29,199 nucleotides of DNA, taken from the NCBI GenBank assembly GCA_046350455.1, contig JAXMAM010000034.1, forward strand, positions 1 to 29,199. Direction: 5' to 3'. Of the stretch, positions 22,013 to 29,199 are shown piece after piece. The stretch's first letter is position 1, and each line of letters begins with the position of its first letter. The notes beneath the pieces were generated by a model. The model was not told the origin of the DNA and searched no databases. It saw nothing but the letters and a program-made list of their open reading frames with translations. A program made the position numbers and the translations under genes. This DNA comes from CAZXGD01 sp046350455 (GTDB lineage: Bacteria > Planctomycetota > Phycisphaerae > Phycisphaerales > SM1A02).

Positions 22013-25000
22013 ATGCAGTCCACGCAGACGCAGACAGGTTCCACGGACGGGACGCAGCGCACCGCGCCGCGCTTTGTGCACCTGCACCTGCACAGCGAGT
22101 ACAGCCTGCTGGACGGGGGCAACCGCCTGGGGCGCCTGTGCGCGCAGGTGAAGGCGCTGGGCATGGACGCTGTGGCGGTCACCGACCACGGCAACCTGTT
22201 TGGCGCAGCCGAGTTCTACGCCACCGCCCGGGAGCATGGCATCAAGCCCATCCTGGGGATCGAGGCGTACGTGGCGCCGGGCGACCGCCGCGACCGCACG
22301 CACACTGGCATGCAGGATGGCGGCTTCCATCTGGTGCTGCTGGCGCAGAACATAGAGGGCTGGCGCAACCTGCTGCGCCTGTCCAGCGACGCCTTCCTGA
22401 ACGGCTTCTACTACAAGCCGCGCATGGACAAGGCCACGCTGGGCGAGTGGAACCGCGGCATCATCGCCATCAACGGGCATCTGGGCAGCAGCCTGGCCTT
22501 CCACCTGGAGCAGTACGCGCGCACTGGCCAGGCCAGGCACTGGGAGGCTGCGCTGGAGGAGGCGCGCTGGCACGCCGAGGTGTTCGGTCCAGACGACGAT
22601 GGCCAGCCGCGCTTCTACATCGAGCTGCAGCGCCACGTGGACGAGCAGGAGCGCATCAACCCGCACCTGAAGAAGCTGGCGCGCAAGCTGGGGCTGCCGC
22701 TGGTCTGCGACAACGACGCGCACTTCCTGCGCCGCCAGGACCACGATGTGCACGACACGCTGTGCTGCGTGTCCATGAGCAAGACCAAGGACGCGCCGGA
22801 CCGGCTGCGCTACTCGGAGGAGCTCTACGTGAAGAGCCCCGAGGAGATGCACGCGCTGTTCAGCCAGGACGACCTGGAGCGCGAGGCTCTGGCCAACACC
22901 GTGCGCATCGCCGAGCGCTGCAACGTGGAGCTGCCCAAGGGGGAGAACCACGCGCCGGTGGTGCGCGTGAAGCACCCGGGCCACAAGGCCACCTACACGC
23001 CAGGCAAGGATGGCGACCTGACCGAGTGGTACAAGGCGTACTGCCGGGCCTTCGAGCTGCTGCCGTTTGATCAGGCGCGCGACCGAGACGTGGATGTGGC
23101 GGCGCTGCGCGCAGAGTGCGACCGCGCGCTGCGCGACCTTGCCGAAGCCGGCTTGATCTGGCGCTATGGCCACGACGGCGCCACGCCCGCAGTGCGCGCC
23201 CGCCTGGAGCGCGAGCTGCGCGTGCTGGCCGACAAGGCGATCAGCGCGTACTTCCTCATCGTGTGGGACTTTGTGAACTGGGCGCGCCAGCAGGGCATTC
23301 CAGCCACCGCGCGCGGCAGCGGCGTGGGCACCATGGTGGGCTACGTGCTGGGCCTATCCAACGCCTGCCCCGAGCGGTACGGCCTGCTCTTTGAGCGCTT
23401 CACAGACCCTGACCGCAGCGAATACCCCGACATTGACATTGACATCTGCCAGGAGGGGCGCGCGGCGGTCATCAACCACGTGCGCACCAAGTACGGGCAT
23501 GTGGCGCAGATCGCCACCTTTGGGCGGCTGAAGGCCAAGGCCGCCATCAAGGACGTGGCGCGCGTCTTTGGCCTGACGCCCAGCGAGGGCCAGCGCCTGG
23601 CCAACCTGGTGCCGGCAGATCTGCACATCACGCTGGACGAGGCGCTGCAGAAGAACCCGGACTTCAAGACGGCCTACGACGCAGATGAGATGGTGCGCCG
23701 CGTGGTGGACACGGCGCGTGAGCTGGAGGACCACGCGCGCACGCTGGGCATCCACGCGGCGGGCGTGGTGGTGGCCACCCGGCCGCTGGACAGCATCGTG
23801 CCGCTGTGCCGCGGTGGTGGAGATGAGACCGTCACCCAGTGGGACGGCCCCACCTGCGAGAAGGCCGGCCTGCTGAAGATGGACTTCCTTGGCCTGCGCA
23901 CGCTCACCACCATCGAGCTGGCCAAGCGAAACATCCGGCAGAGCATGGCGGAGGAGGCCATGTACGCCGCAGTGGGCCGCAGCGCTGCAGACGGCGGCCC
24001 GCACCCGCTGGACCTGGACCGCATCCCCATGAACGACCAGCGCGTGCTGGGGCTCTTCCGACGCGGAGACACAGGCGCCATCTTCCAGTTTGAATCAGGG
24101 GGCATGCGCAGGCTGCTGGTGGACATGCAGCCAGACCGCCTGGAGGACCTCATTGCAGCCAACGCGCTGTTCCGGCCAGGCCCCATGGACCTGATCCCGG
24201 ACTACAACGCGCGCAAGCACAAGCGCCAGGCCATGCCGCCCATGCACCCCGTGGTGGAGCAGCTCACCCGCGAGACCTACGGCATCATGGTCTATCAGGA
24301 GCAGGTGATGCAGGTGCTGCACGGGCTGGGCGGCATTCCGCTGCGCGCTGCGTACACCGTCATCAAGGCAATCAGCAAGAAGAAGCAGGATGTCATCAAC
24401 GCCACGCGCGGCGACTTTGTGAAGGGCGCCGCCAAGCACGGCGTGGAGGGCGCCGCCGCGCACGAGCTCTTTGACCTGATCCTGAAGTTCGCTGGCTACG
24501 GCTTCAACAAGAGCCACAGCACGGGGTACGCCATCATCGCGTACCAGACCGCATACCTCAAGACGTACTTCCCCAACCAGTTCATGGCCGCGGTGCTCAG
24601 CCTGGAGAGCCAGGCGCAGAAGGTGGAGAACTGGTCGGTCTACCTGGAGGAATGCCGGCGCATCCAGTTCCCAGACAGCACGCGCGAGAAGCCGCACGCT
24701 GGCGTGGAGGTCAAGCCGCCCGACGTCAACCTGTCGGACGAGGACTTCAGCGTGGTCTATCTGCCCGGCGAGGCGCAGGACAACCTGCACGGCCACGTGC
24801 GCTTTGGCCTGAAGGCCATCAAGGGCGCGGGCGAGTCCGCCATCCGCGCCATCGTGGAGGCGCGCCGCAAGGGTGGACCGTTCCGCGACCTGTTCGACTT
24901 CTGCGAGCGCGTGGACCTGCGCAGCGTGAACCGCGCCACCATCGAGGCGCTGGTGAAGGGCGGCGCGTTCGACAGCCTGCACGGCGTGGACGGCCGCGCT

Positions 25001-25960
25001 GCGCTCATGGCCACGCTGGAGGACGCGGTGAAGACCGGCCACGCGCGCAGCGAGGATCGCCGCGTGGGGCAGATGAGCTTCTTTGACGCCTTTGACGCTG
25101 GCGCTGGCAGCGCGCCGGTGGCTGCGGGCCAGAGCAGCGCTGCTGCTGGCCTGGGCGCAGCGGCTGCGGCCACTCCCCGGCCAGTGCTGCGCAATGTGCC
25201 AGCGTGGGACCGCATGCAGGCGCTGGCGTTCGAGAAGGAGGCGCTGGGCTTCCACGTGAGCGGGCACCCGCTGGACCAGTACAAGCAGGAGCTGAGCACG
25301 TTCTGCAGCGCCAGCACCAGCACCGTGCCAGAGCTCGCAGACGGAACCAGCGCGGTGGTGGGCGGCATCCTGGCGCGTGTGCGGCAGGTGGTCAGCCAGA
25401 AGGGGCGCGAGCCAGGGCGGCGCATGGCCATGTTCACGCTGGCGGACTCCTCTGGCACGGTGGACGGCGTGCTCTTCCCAGACACGTTCGCCAAGCACGC
25501 AGAGATGCTGCAGCAGGACCGCATCGTCATCGTGGTGGGGCGCGTGGACCGGAGCCGCGGCGAACCGCAGCTCATCGTGGACCGCGTGATCCCCGTGGAT
25601 GAGGCAGCGCAGCACCTGGCCACACGCCTGGTGATCAGCGTGGAGGGTGAGAACGCAGAGGGAATGCGCGTGCTCCCGGCCATGCAGATGGCCAGCGGCT
25701 TCCTGAAGCAGGCGTGCGGCAGCGTGGCCAGCCTGCAGGGCCGCCCGGTGGATGTGGCCGTGCAGGTGAAGGTGGACGGCAAGGTGGTGCACCTGCACAG
25801 CAATGGCCTGAAGGTGGTGCCAGACCGCACGCTGCTGAACCGCCTGAGCAGCGCGCTGCAGGGCGTGGGCCGCGTGACCGTGCACGGTGGCTACGTGCCC
25901 CAGCGCGAGAAGCCACGCTGGCAGCAGCGGCCTGCCTTCAGCAGCAGGGACGCAGACTAG
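22013..25960 (+). CDS. dnaE: DNA polymerase III alpha subunit
   Basis: The replicative C-family polymerase, 1315 residues. Domain order: PHP (about 20-300) with FVHLHLHSEYSLLDGG (21-36), VTDHGN (56-61) and CDNDAHF; palm and fingers with the catalytic acids D475 and D477 in PDIDIDIC and D624 in KMDFLGLRTLT; then FQFESGGMRRLL, RPGPMDLIPDY, YGFNKSHSTGYA for the finger/clamp region; a helix-hairpin-helix region (IKGAGESAI); and a C-terminal OB domain (VVGGILARVRQVVSQKG onward, about 1115-1190). PHP metal ligands appear intact, so the PHP could still carry proofreading, an inference. Length and order are those of DnaE1, not PolC. The start is set by AAGGAG four bases upstream. It stands alone as a transcription unit; the upstream gene is divergent. 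Confidence 0.97.
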   Translation: MQSTQTQTGSTDGTQRTAPRFVHLHLHSEYSLLDGGNRLGRLCAQVKALGMDAVAVTDHGNLFGAAEFYATAREHGIKPILGIEAYVAPGDRRDRTHTGMQDGGFHLVLLAQNIEGWRNLLRLSSDAFLNGFYYKPRMDKATLGEWNRGIIAINGHLGSSLAFHLEQYARTGQARHWEAALEEARWHAEVFGPDDDGQPRFYIELQRHVDEQERINPHLKKLARKLGLPLVCDNDAHFLRRQDHDVHDTLCCVSMSKTKDAPDRLRYSEELYVKSPEEMHALFSQDDLEREALANTVRIAERCNVELPKGENHAPVVRVKHPGHKATYTPGKDGDLTEWYKAYCRAFELLPFDQARDRDVDVAALRAECDRALRDLAEAGLIWRYGHDGATPAVRARLERELRVLADKAISAYFLIVWDFVNWARQQGIPATARGSGVGTMVGYVLGLSNACPERYGLLFERFTDPDRSEYPDIDIDICQEGRAAVINHVRTKYGHVAQIATFGRLKAKAAIKDVARVFGLTPSEGQRLANLVPADLHITLDEALQKNPDFKTAYDADEMVRRVVDTARELEDHARTLGIHAAGVVVATRPLDSIVPLCRGGGDETVTQWDGPTCEKAGLLKMDFLGLRTLTTIELAKRNIRQSMAEEAMYAAVGRSAADGGPHPLDLDRIPMNDQRVLGLFRRGDTGAIFQFESGGMRRLLVDMQPDRLEDLIAANALFRPGPMDLIPDYNARKHKRQAMPPMHPVVEQLTRETYGIMVYQEQVMQVLHGLGGIPLRAAYTVIKAISKKKQDVINATRGDFVKGAAKHGVEGAAAHELFDLILKFAGYGFNKSHSTGYAIIAYQTAYLKTYFPNQFMAAVLSLESQAQKVENWSVYLEECRRIQFPDSTREKPHAGVEVKPPDVNLSDEDFSVVYLPGEAQDNLHGHVRFGLKAIKGAGESAIRAIVEARRKGGPFRDLFDFCERVDLRSVNRATIEALVKGGAFDSLHGVDGRAALMATLEDAVKTGHARSEDRRVGQMSFFDAFDAGAGSAPVAAGQSSAAAGLGAAAAATPRPVLRNVPAWDRMQALAFEKEALGFHVSGHPLDQYKQELSTFCSASTSTVPELADGTSAVVGGILARVRQVVSQKGREPGRRMAMFTLADSSGTVDGVLFPDTFAKHAEMLQQDRIVIVVGRVDRSRGEPQLIVDRVIPVDEAAQHLATRLVISVEGENAEGMRVLPAMQMASGFLKQACGSVASLQGRPVDVAVQVKVDGKVVHLHSNGLKVVPDRTLLNRLSSALQGVGRVTVHGGYVPQREKPRWQQRPAFSSRDAD

Positions 25961-25973
25961 GCCAGTTATTCTT

Positions 25974-25988
25974 GGACCTTCCGGGTCC
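25974..25988 (+). terminator. Small hairpin after dnaE
   Basis: GGACC and GGTCC pair around TTCCG, 14 bases after the dnaE stop. There is no T-run behind it. It sits in the 67-base gap before the next gene, so it may be a weak terminator or nothing. Confidence 0.25.
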
Positions 25989-26027
25989 GCTCAAGCGTTC
26001 AGGTCCCTGTGCCGATGAAGGGCGGGC

Positions 26028-27182
26028 ATGAGCGACCGGAGCGACCGGTTCATTCGTCCGCTCTGGATCCTGGCGCTGGTGCTCACCGCGTCGGCTCTGG
26101 CCGTGCTGTTGTGGAAGCGTTCACCCGGGCTGCGCAGCAGCGCCACCGAACTGGTGCGCCGCGTGGAGTCCTTGGGCGCTGGCACCTTCAGCCAGGAAGT
26201 GTGCGAGACAGTGAGCGATCCACCGCCCACTGGACCAGTGCGCCTGCCTGTGTGCAAGGCGGAGCAGGATGGCACGGATCCGTGGCTGGTGCCGTTCGCG
26301 CATGGGCCGGACCTGGCTGGCCTGGCCTCCATCGCGCCGCACGTGCAGCCCAAGCGCTGGGCGTGGGAGGACGTGAACACGGTTCCCATCCTGCGCTGGG
26401 AGGGCGATGCGCGAGTCATCGCGCCCAATGCCAAGGGCAGGCAGTACGCCGTGAAGGGCCTGGTGGACATGGAGCGCGCGCGCGCCATGGAGCTGGCCTT
26501 CGGCTATCAGATTGACAACGCTGTGATCCGCTACCGCAGCGAACAGGAGCTGCTGGCCAAGCGCCAGAGCCTGGATCGCGTGCTGGCAGCGCACGGCGTG
26601 GTCCGCCAGCACGGCAACGACGGAGACGTGCTGGCGCCCGACTATGACTGGATGGTGGAGGCCAGCCTGGAGGATGTGCGCCCGCTGGCCATGGCCATCG
26701 TGAAGGAGGCGCGCCAGCGCGGCGCGCGCGGGCTGCGCGAGGAGTTCGGCGCGCTGGCCTCGTTTGTGCAGCAGCTGGAATACGGCGAGGCGCCCAATCC
26801 TGGCGACGGCAAGCACCGCTTTGGCCTGAGCATGCCGCTGTGGGCCCTGGCCAGCAACCGCGGCGACTGCGACACCCGCGCGGTGCTGCTGGTGGCGCTG
26901 GCGCGCAGCGTGAACCTGTGCCCTGTGGAGCTGGTGCGCGACGCCCAGCACCAGCACATGCTGGCCGCAGCGGCCATCCCGGTGAAGAAGGGCGACCACG
27001 TGGTGCGCCCCAACGGCTACACGCTGGTGCTGGTGGAGACCACCGACAACTGGCCAGTGGGCCGCGTGGCTGGCCGCACCAACGAGAACACGCTGCAGAC
27101 GCTCTTCCTGGCCAGTCCACACCTGGACAAGCAAGGGCCGCCGGTGGCTTCGGTGGCGGGCCGGCGCAACAACCGTCAGTAG
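26028..27182 (+). CDS. Membrane-anchored transglutaminase-like protein
   Basis: The 384-residue product has one N-terminal helix (about 11-29) and a soluble part likely outside the membrane. Residues about 265-345 look like a transglutaminase-like cysteine fold: NRGDCDTRAVLLVALARSV with candidate nucleophile C281, then QHQHMLAAAAIP with candidate H308 or H310, then YTLVLVETTDNWPVGRV with candidate acid E337 or D340. The rest (residues 40-260) is unrecognised. Such domains act as peptidases or in cross-linking, but some are inactive. ATG 26028 follows GAAGGG by six bases. The gene lies 67 bases after dnaE, same strand, and its stop overlaps the convergent gene by seven bases. Fold assignment rests on motif spacing only. 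Confidence 0.7.
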   Translation: MSDRSDRFIRPLWILALVLTASALAVLLWKRSPGLRSSATELVRRVESLGAGTFSQEVCETVSDPPPTGPVRLPVCKAEQDGTDPWLVPFAHGPDLAGLASIAPHVQPKRWAWEDVNTVPILRWEGDARVIAPNAKGRQYAVKGLVDMERARAMELAFGYQIDNAVIRYRSEQELLAKRQSLDRVLAAHGVVRQHGNDGDVLAPDYDWMVEASLEDVRPLAMAIVKEARQRGARGLREEFGALASFVQQLEYGEAPNPGDGKHRFGLSMPLWALASNRGDCDTRAVLLVALARSVNLCPVELVRDAQHQHMLAAAAIPVKKGDHVVRPNGYTLVLVETTDNWPVGRVAGRTNENTLQTLFLASPHLDKQGPPVASVAGRRNNRQ

Positions 27183-28387
27183 TTCCAGGTCAGGCTGAGC
27201 AGCGTGCTGGCTGCAGCGCCCACGCCGCCCAGCAGGAGCGCCTTCCACCACCGGCGGTCAGCTGAGAACACGAAGGGCACGGTCCACGCGCCCACCAGCG
27301 CGGTGGTGGCATACCAGCGCCAGACCAGCCCAAGTCCAGAGAGATCCCGGAGGGCGACAGGGTTCGGTCCGGAGATCGGCAGGCTCCAGACGGCAGCACC
27401 AAGTAGCACCATGCACACAGGTGCCGCAGCCAGCGCGCGCAGATCCCGCGGACGCCTGGTCTGCTTGGTCTGGCTGGACGATGCAGTTGCTGGCGCTGGC
27501 GCCATGCGCTGGGCTTCGGCGCGCAGCTGCACGGCCATCATCAGGCAGCCTGCACCCAGCGCCAGCGTGCGGGCGCCCACCACAGCCCAGGTGGACCACC
27601 ACGCCTGCAGCACGCCCGGCGCTGCCGTGGTCCCCAGAAAATGCGGCGTGTACCACGATGCACCCCACAGGACCGCCAGCGTCAGCACTGTGCCCGCTGC
27701 AGCGCGGGTGGTCCTCCGCACGCCGGGCTGCGTTTGACGATGGGTGGCCACCCACGCACCAGCAGCCAGCGAGGCGAACAGGAAGGGCTGCTCCAAGAGG
27801 ACCACCAGCACTGGAGTGGCTGCGCCCTTGAACGCATGGTCAAGCACCAGCGGTACCCACGCGCTCTGGCCTGGCGCCACGGCCCAGATCACGCCGAGCG
27901 CCCAATGGAGCACTGGCACGGCGGATGCGGCCATCATGCCAGCGCAAGCCAGCGTGCCCGCCACGCGCCACGCCCGCCGATCCAGTCCTGGTCCAGGCGT
28001 GCGCGCCAGGGCCAGGAGAAGGAACGTCCAGACACATCCCTCGCAGGCGGCCATTGCGGGGTAAAGCAGGCGGCTGGCGCCCAGCGCCTGCTGCACCAAC
28101 GGCGCAGGTGTGATGGAAGGCACCATCAGCTGGAGCGCTCCAATCACCGCCAGCCATGTGGCCAGGACCAGCGCCAAGAGCGCGCTGAGCGCCAGCCACT
28201 GCTGCGCGAAACTGCAGGCCATGCGCCAGCGCGTGTTCTGCCGCCAGTGCTCAGACCAGTCCCGGTGCTGCGCTGGGACCTTGCCGCATTCCACGCATGG
28301 CTGGTCGCCGGCGCGGTCCTTGATGAGGTGGTGGCACCACGGGCACCAGGGCTCACCATGTCCAGGTGGTGTCGCGGCGGGCTCCAC
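27176..28387 (-). CDS. Zinc-ribbon multi-pass membrane protein, unknown function
   Basis: I recognise no named family. The 403-residue product starts with a zinc ribbon, C15-P-W-C18 and C31-V-E-C34, then has about eight to nine hydrophobic helices (for example 64-89, 105-129, 141-170, 186-215, 230-243, 262-289, 316-338, 352-375, 383-398). A loop rich in Ser/Ala/Gln (295-313) splits the later helices. Zinc ribbon plus polytopic segment is common in poorly known planctomycete and actinobacterial membrane proteins. Start is GTG 28387 with no clear Shine-Dalgarno. The stop overlaps the transglutaminase-like gene by seven bases. It begins 18 bases after the upstream gene on the same strand, so the two are probably cotranscribed. 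Confidence 0.7.
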   Translation of the reverse strand: MEPAATPPGHGEPWCPWCHHLIKDRAGDQPCVECGKVPAQHRDWSEHWRQNTRWRMACSFAQQWLALSALLALVLATWLAVIGALQLMVPSITPAPLVQQALGASRLLYPAMAACEGCVWTFLLLALARTPGPGLDRRAWRVAGTLACAGMMAASAVPVLHWALGVIWAVAPGQSAWVPLVLDHAFKGAATPVLVVLLEQPFLFASLAAGAWVATHRQTQPGVRRTTRAAAGTVLTLAVLWGASWYTPHFLGTTAAPGVLQAWWSTWAVVGARTLALGAGCLMMAVQLRAEAQRMAPAPATASSSQTKQTRRPRDLRALAAAPVCMVLLGAAVWSLPISGPNPVALRDLSGLGLVWRWYATTALVGAWTVPFVFSADRRWWKALLLGGVGAAASTLLSLTWNY

Positions 28388-28405
28388 AGGGCCAGCGTAC
28401 GGCCT

Positions 28406-29185
28406 TCACGCGTCAACCGCAGTCTGATCCAGCCGCGGATGCGGGTGGGTCCAGCGCTCCCAGAAGGTGGCCAGCGCTGCGGTCTTGCCTGGCTTCAGCG
28501 GCAGGCTGGTGCGGAGCATGCCGGACGGGCCTTCGAACGTGACCTGCACGTTTCCACCTCGCAGACGGAGGTACGCCACCGAGTCATCCACTGTCCAGCG
28601 TGCCTTGCCATGCTGCACCCAGCCTTGGCCCACCACCACCGGCTCAAAGAGCGCGCCGCGCGCCACCAGGCGCCACAGGTTGATGAGCGCCACGAGCGCC
28701 CACACTCCACCCGCCACCATGTTGCCTTGCAGCAGGTAGAAGGCAGAGAGGGCCACCGCCACGGTTCCAAAGCGGGACTCCAGCGAGCCCCAGTACGTGC
28801 CCAGGCGCTCGGGCTCCATGGGGCTCGCCGGACGCTCCATGGTGCGCACCACCGGCTCCACGCGCTTCTCCACCCAGGTGGTGACGCCAGTGGACCGCGC
28901 AGTGGCGATCCACTCATCGCGCGAGCGAAAGCGCAGGATGCCATTGCGAAGCGAGCCCTTCAACATGGCCTGGTACAGCGCAACCTGCGGTGCGCCTGGC
29001 TCTGTGCCTGCCAGCATCTGGCGCGCCTCCCAGCGCTGGTACGCGCGCCAGATGAAGTGCACAGCAGAACCAATCACCAGCATGGTGGCGATGGCCAGTG
29101 CGCCGAATGTGGCCGTGGTGGCCACGCGGCCCATGGCAGGACCAGCAGTGCCAGAGCCCCGCAGCAGCCAGATGACCAGCGTCAC
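28406..29185 (-). CDS. Membrane protein of unknown function, start possibly beyond the window
   Basis: The product has two hydrophobic regions, at about 22-45 and 140-172, a soluble stretch between them (46-139), and a C-terminal cytoplasmic-like domain (175-259) with beta character (VVVGQGWVQHGKARWTVDDS, GGNVQVTFEGPSG). I recognise no family; the C-terminal part resembles PH-like or bPH2 domains in pattern, but this is weak. GTG 29185 is the first start inside the window, and the frame stays open to the edge, so the true start may lie further upstream. It precedes the zinc-ribbon gene by 18 bases. Confidence 0.6.
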   Translation of the reverse strand: MTLVIWLLRGSGTAGPAMGRVATTATFGALAIATMLVIGSAVHFIWRAYQRWEARQMLAGTEPGAPQVALYQAMLKGSLRNGILRFRSRDEWIATARSTGVTTWVEKRVEPVVRTMERPASPMEPERLGTYWGSLESRFGTVAVALSAFYLLQGNMVAGGVWALVALINLWRLVARGALFEPVVVGQGWVQHGKARWTVDDSVAYLRLRGGNVQVTFEGPSGMLRTSLPLKPGKTAALATFWERWTHPHPRLDQTAVDA

Positions 29186-29199
29186 CTGGCACCCAGCGG

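Noticed and set aside
29183..29199. Another copy of the REP-like repeat (GGTGCCAGG)
   Set aside because: Only about nine bases match and the palindrome is incomplete.

Overview
The window is one contiguous piece of a high-GC bacterial chromosome, densely coded on both strands. Several traits point to the phylum Planctomycetota, perhaps the Phycisphaerae: a DUF1559-like prepilin protein with an RAFTLVEL pilin signal, an ECF sigma factor with an RskA-type anti-sigma partner, weak or absent Shine-Dalgarno sequences at many starts, an RNase E/G with large Arg-rich disordered arms, and a long multi-PDZ RseP. This assignment is an inference from gene style; no rRNA or marker comparison was possible. 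I saw no tRNA, rRNA, CRISPR array, IS element, prophage or plasmid function.

Layout. 1-2226 (-): a secreted fungalysin/thermolysin-like metallopeptidase cut by the window edge, with a strong hairpin in its leader. 2418-2903 (+): smpB, probably on a leaderless mRNA. 2935-10227 (-): a likely operon transcribed RNase E/G, dxr, rseP, short-chain dehydrogenase. A pair of REP-like palindromic repeats lies between dxr and rseP, and one of them encodes the dxr C-terminus. 10583-14420 (-): ptsI and dnaK, both broken by one-base deletions. 14546-16637 (+): a CysQ/inositol-monophosphatase-like gene, also with several frame changes, followed by a membrane protein with a degenerate endonuclease/exonuclease/phosphatase fold. 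16665-17426 (-): the prepilin-like protein, divergent from 17631-19185 (+), an ECF sigma factor, a 38-codon small ORF and an anti-sigma factor joined by ATGA overlaps at both junctions. 19213-21195 (-): an ABC-F ATPase of Uup type. 21223-21959: two small membrane proteins facing each other. 22013-25960 (+): dnaE. 26028-27182 (+): a membrane-anchored transglutaminase-like protein. 27176-29185 (-): two uncharacterised membrane proteins.

How the genes work together. Most are housekeeping: trans-translation (smpB), RNA decay (RNase E/G), isoprenoid synthesis (dxr), regulated intramembrane proteolysis (rseP), protein folding (dnaK), PTS enzyme I, replication (dnaE) and ribosome-associated ATPase (ABC-F). 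The least ordinary parts are the tightly tiled sigma / small ORF / anti-sigma cassette beside a prepilin gene, the REP-like pair, the degenerate phosphatase-fold protein, and the uncharacterised membrane protein cluster at the right end. The cluster of frame breaks at 11.3-15.3 kb hits genes that should be essential and is best read as poor consensus sequence rather than true gene decay.
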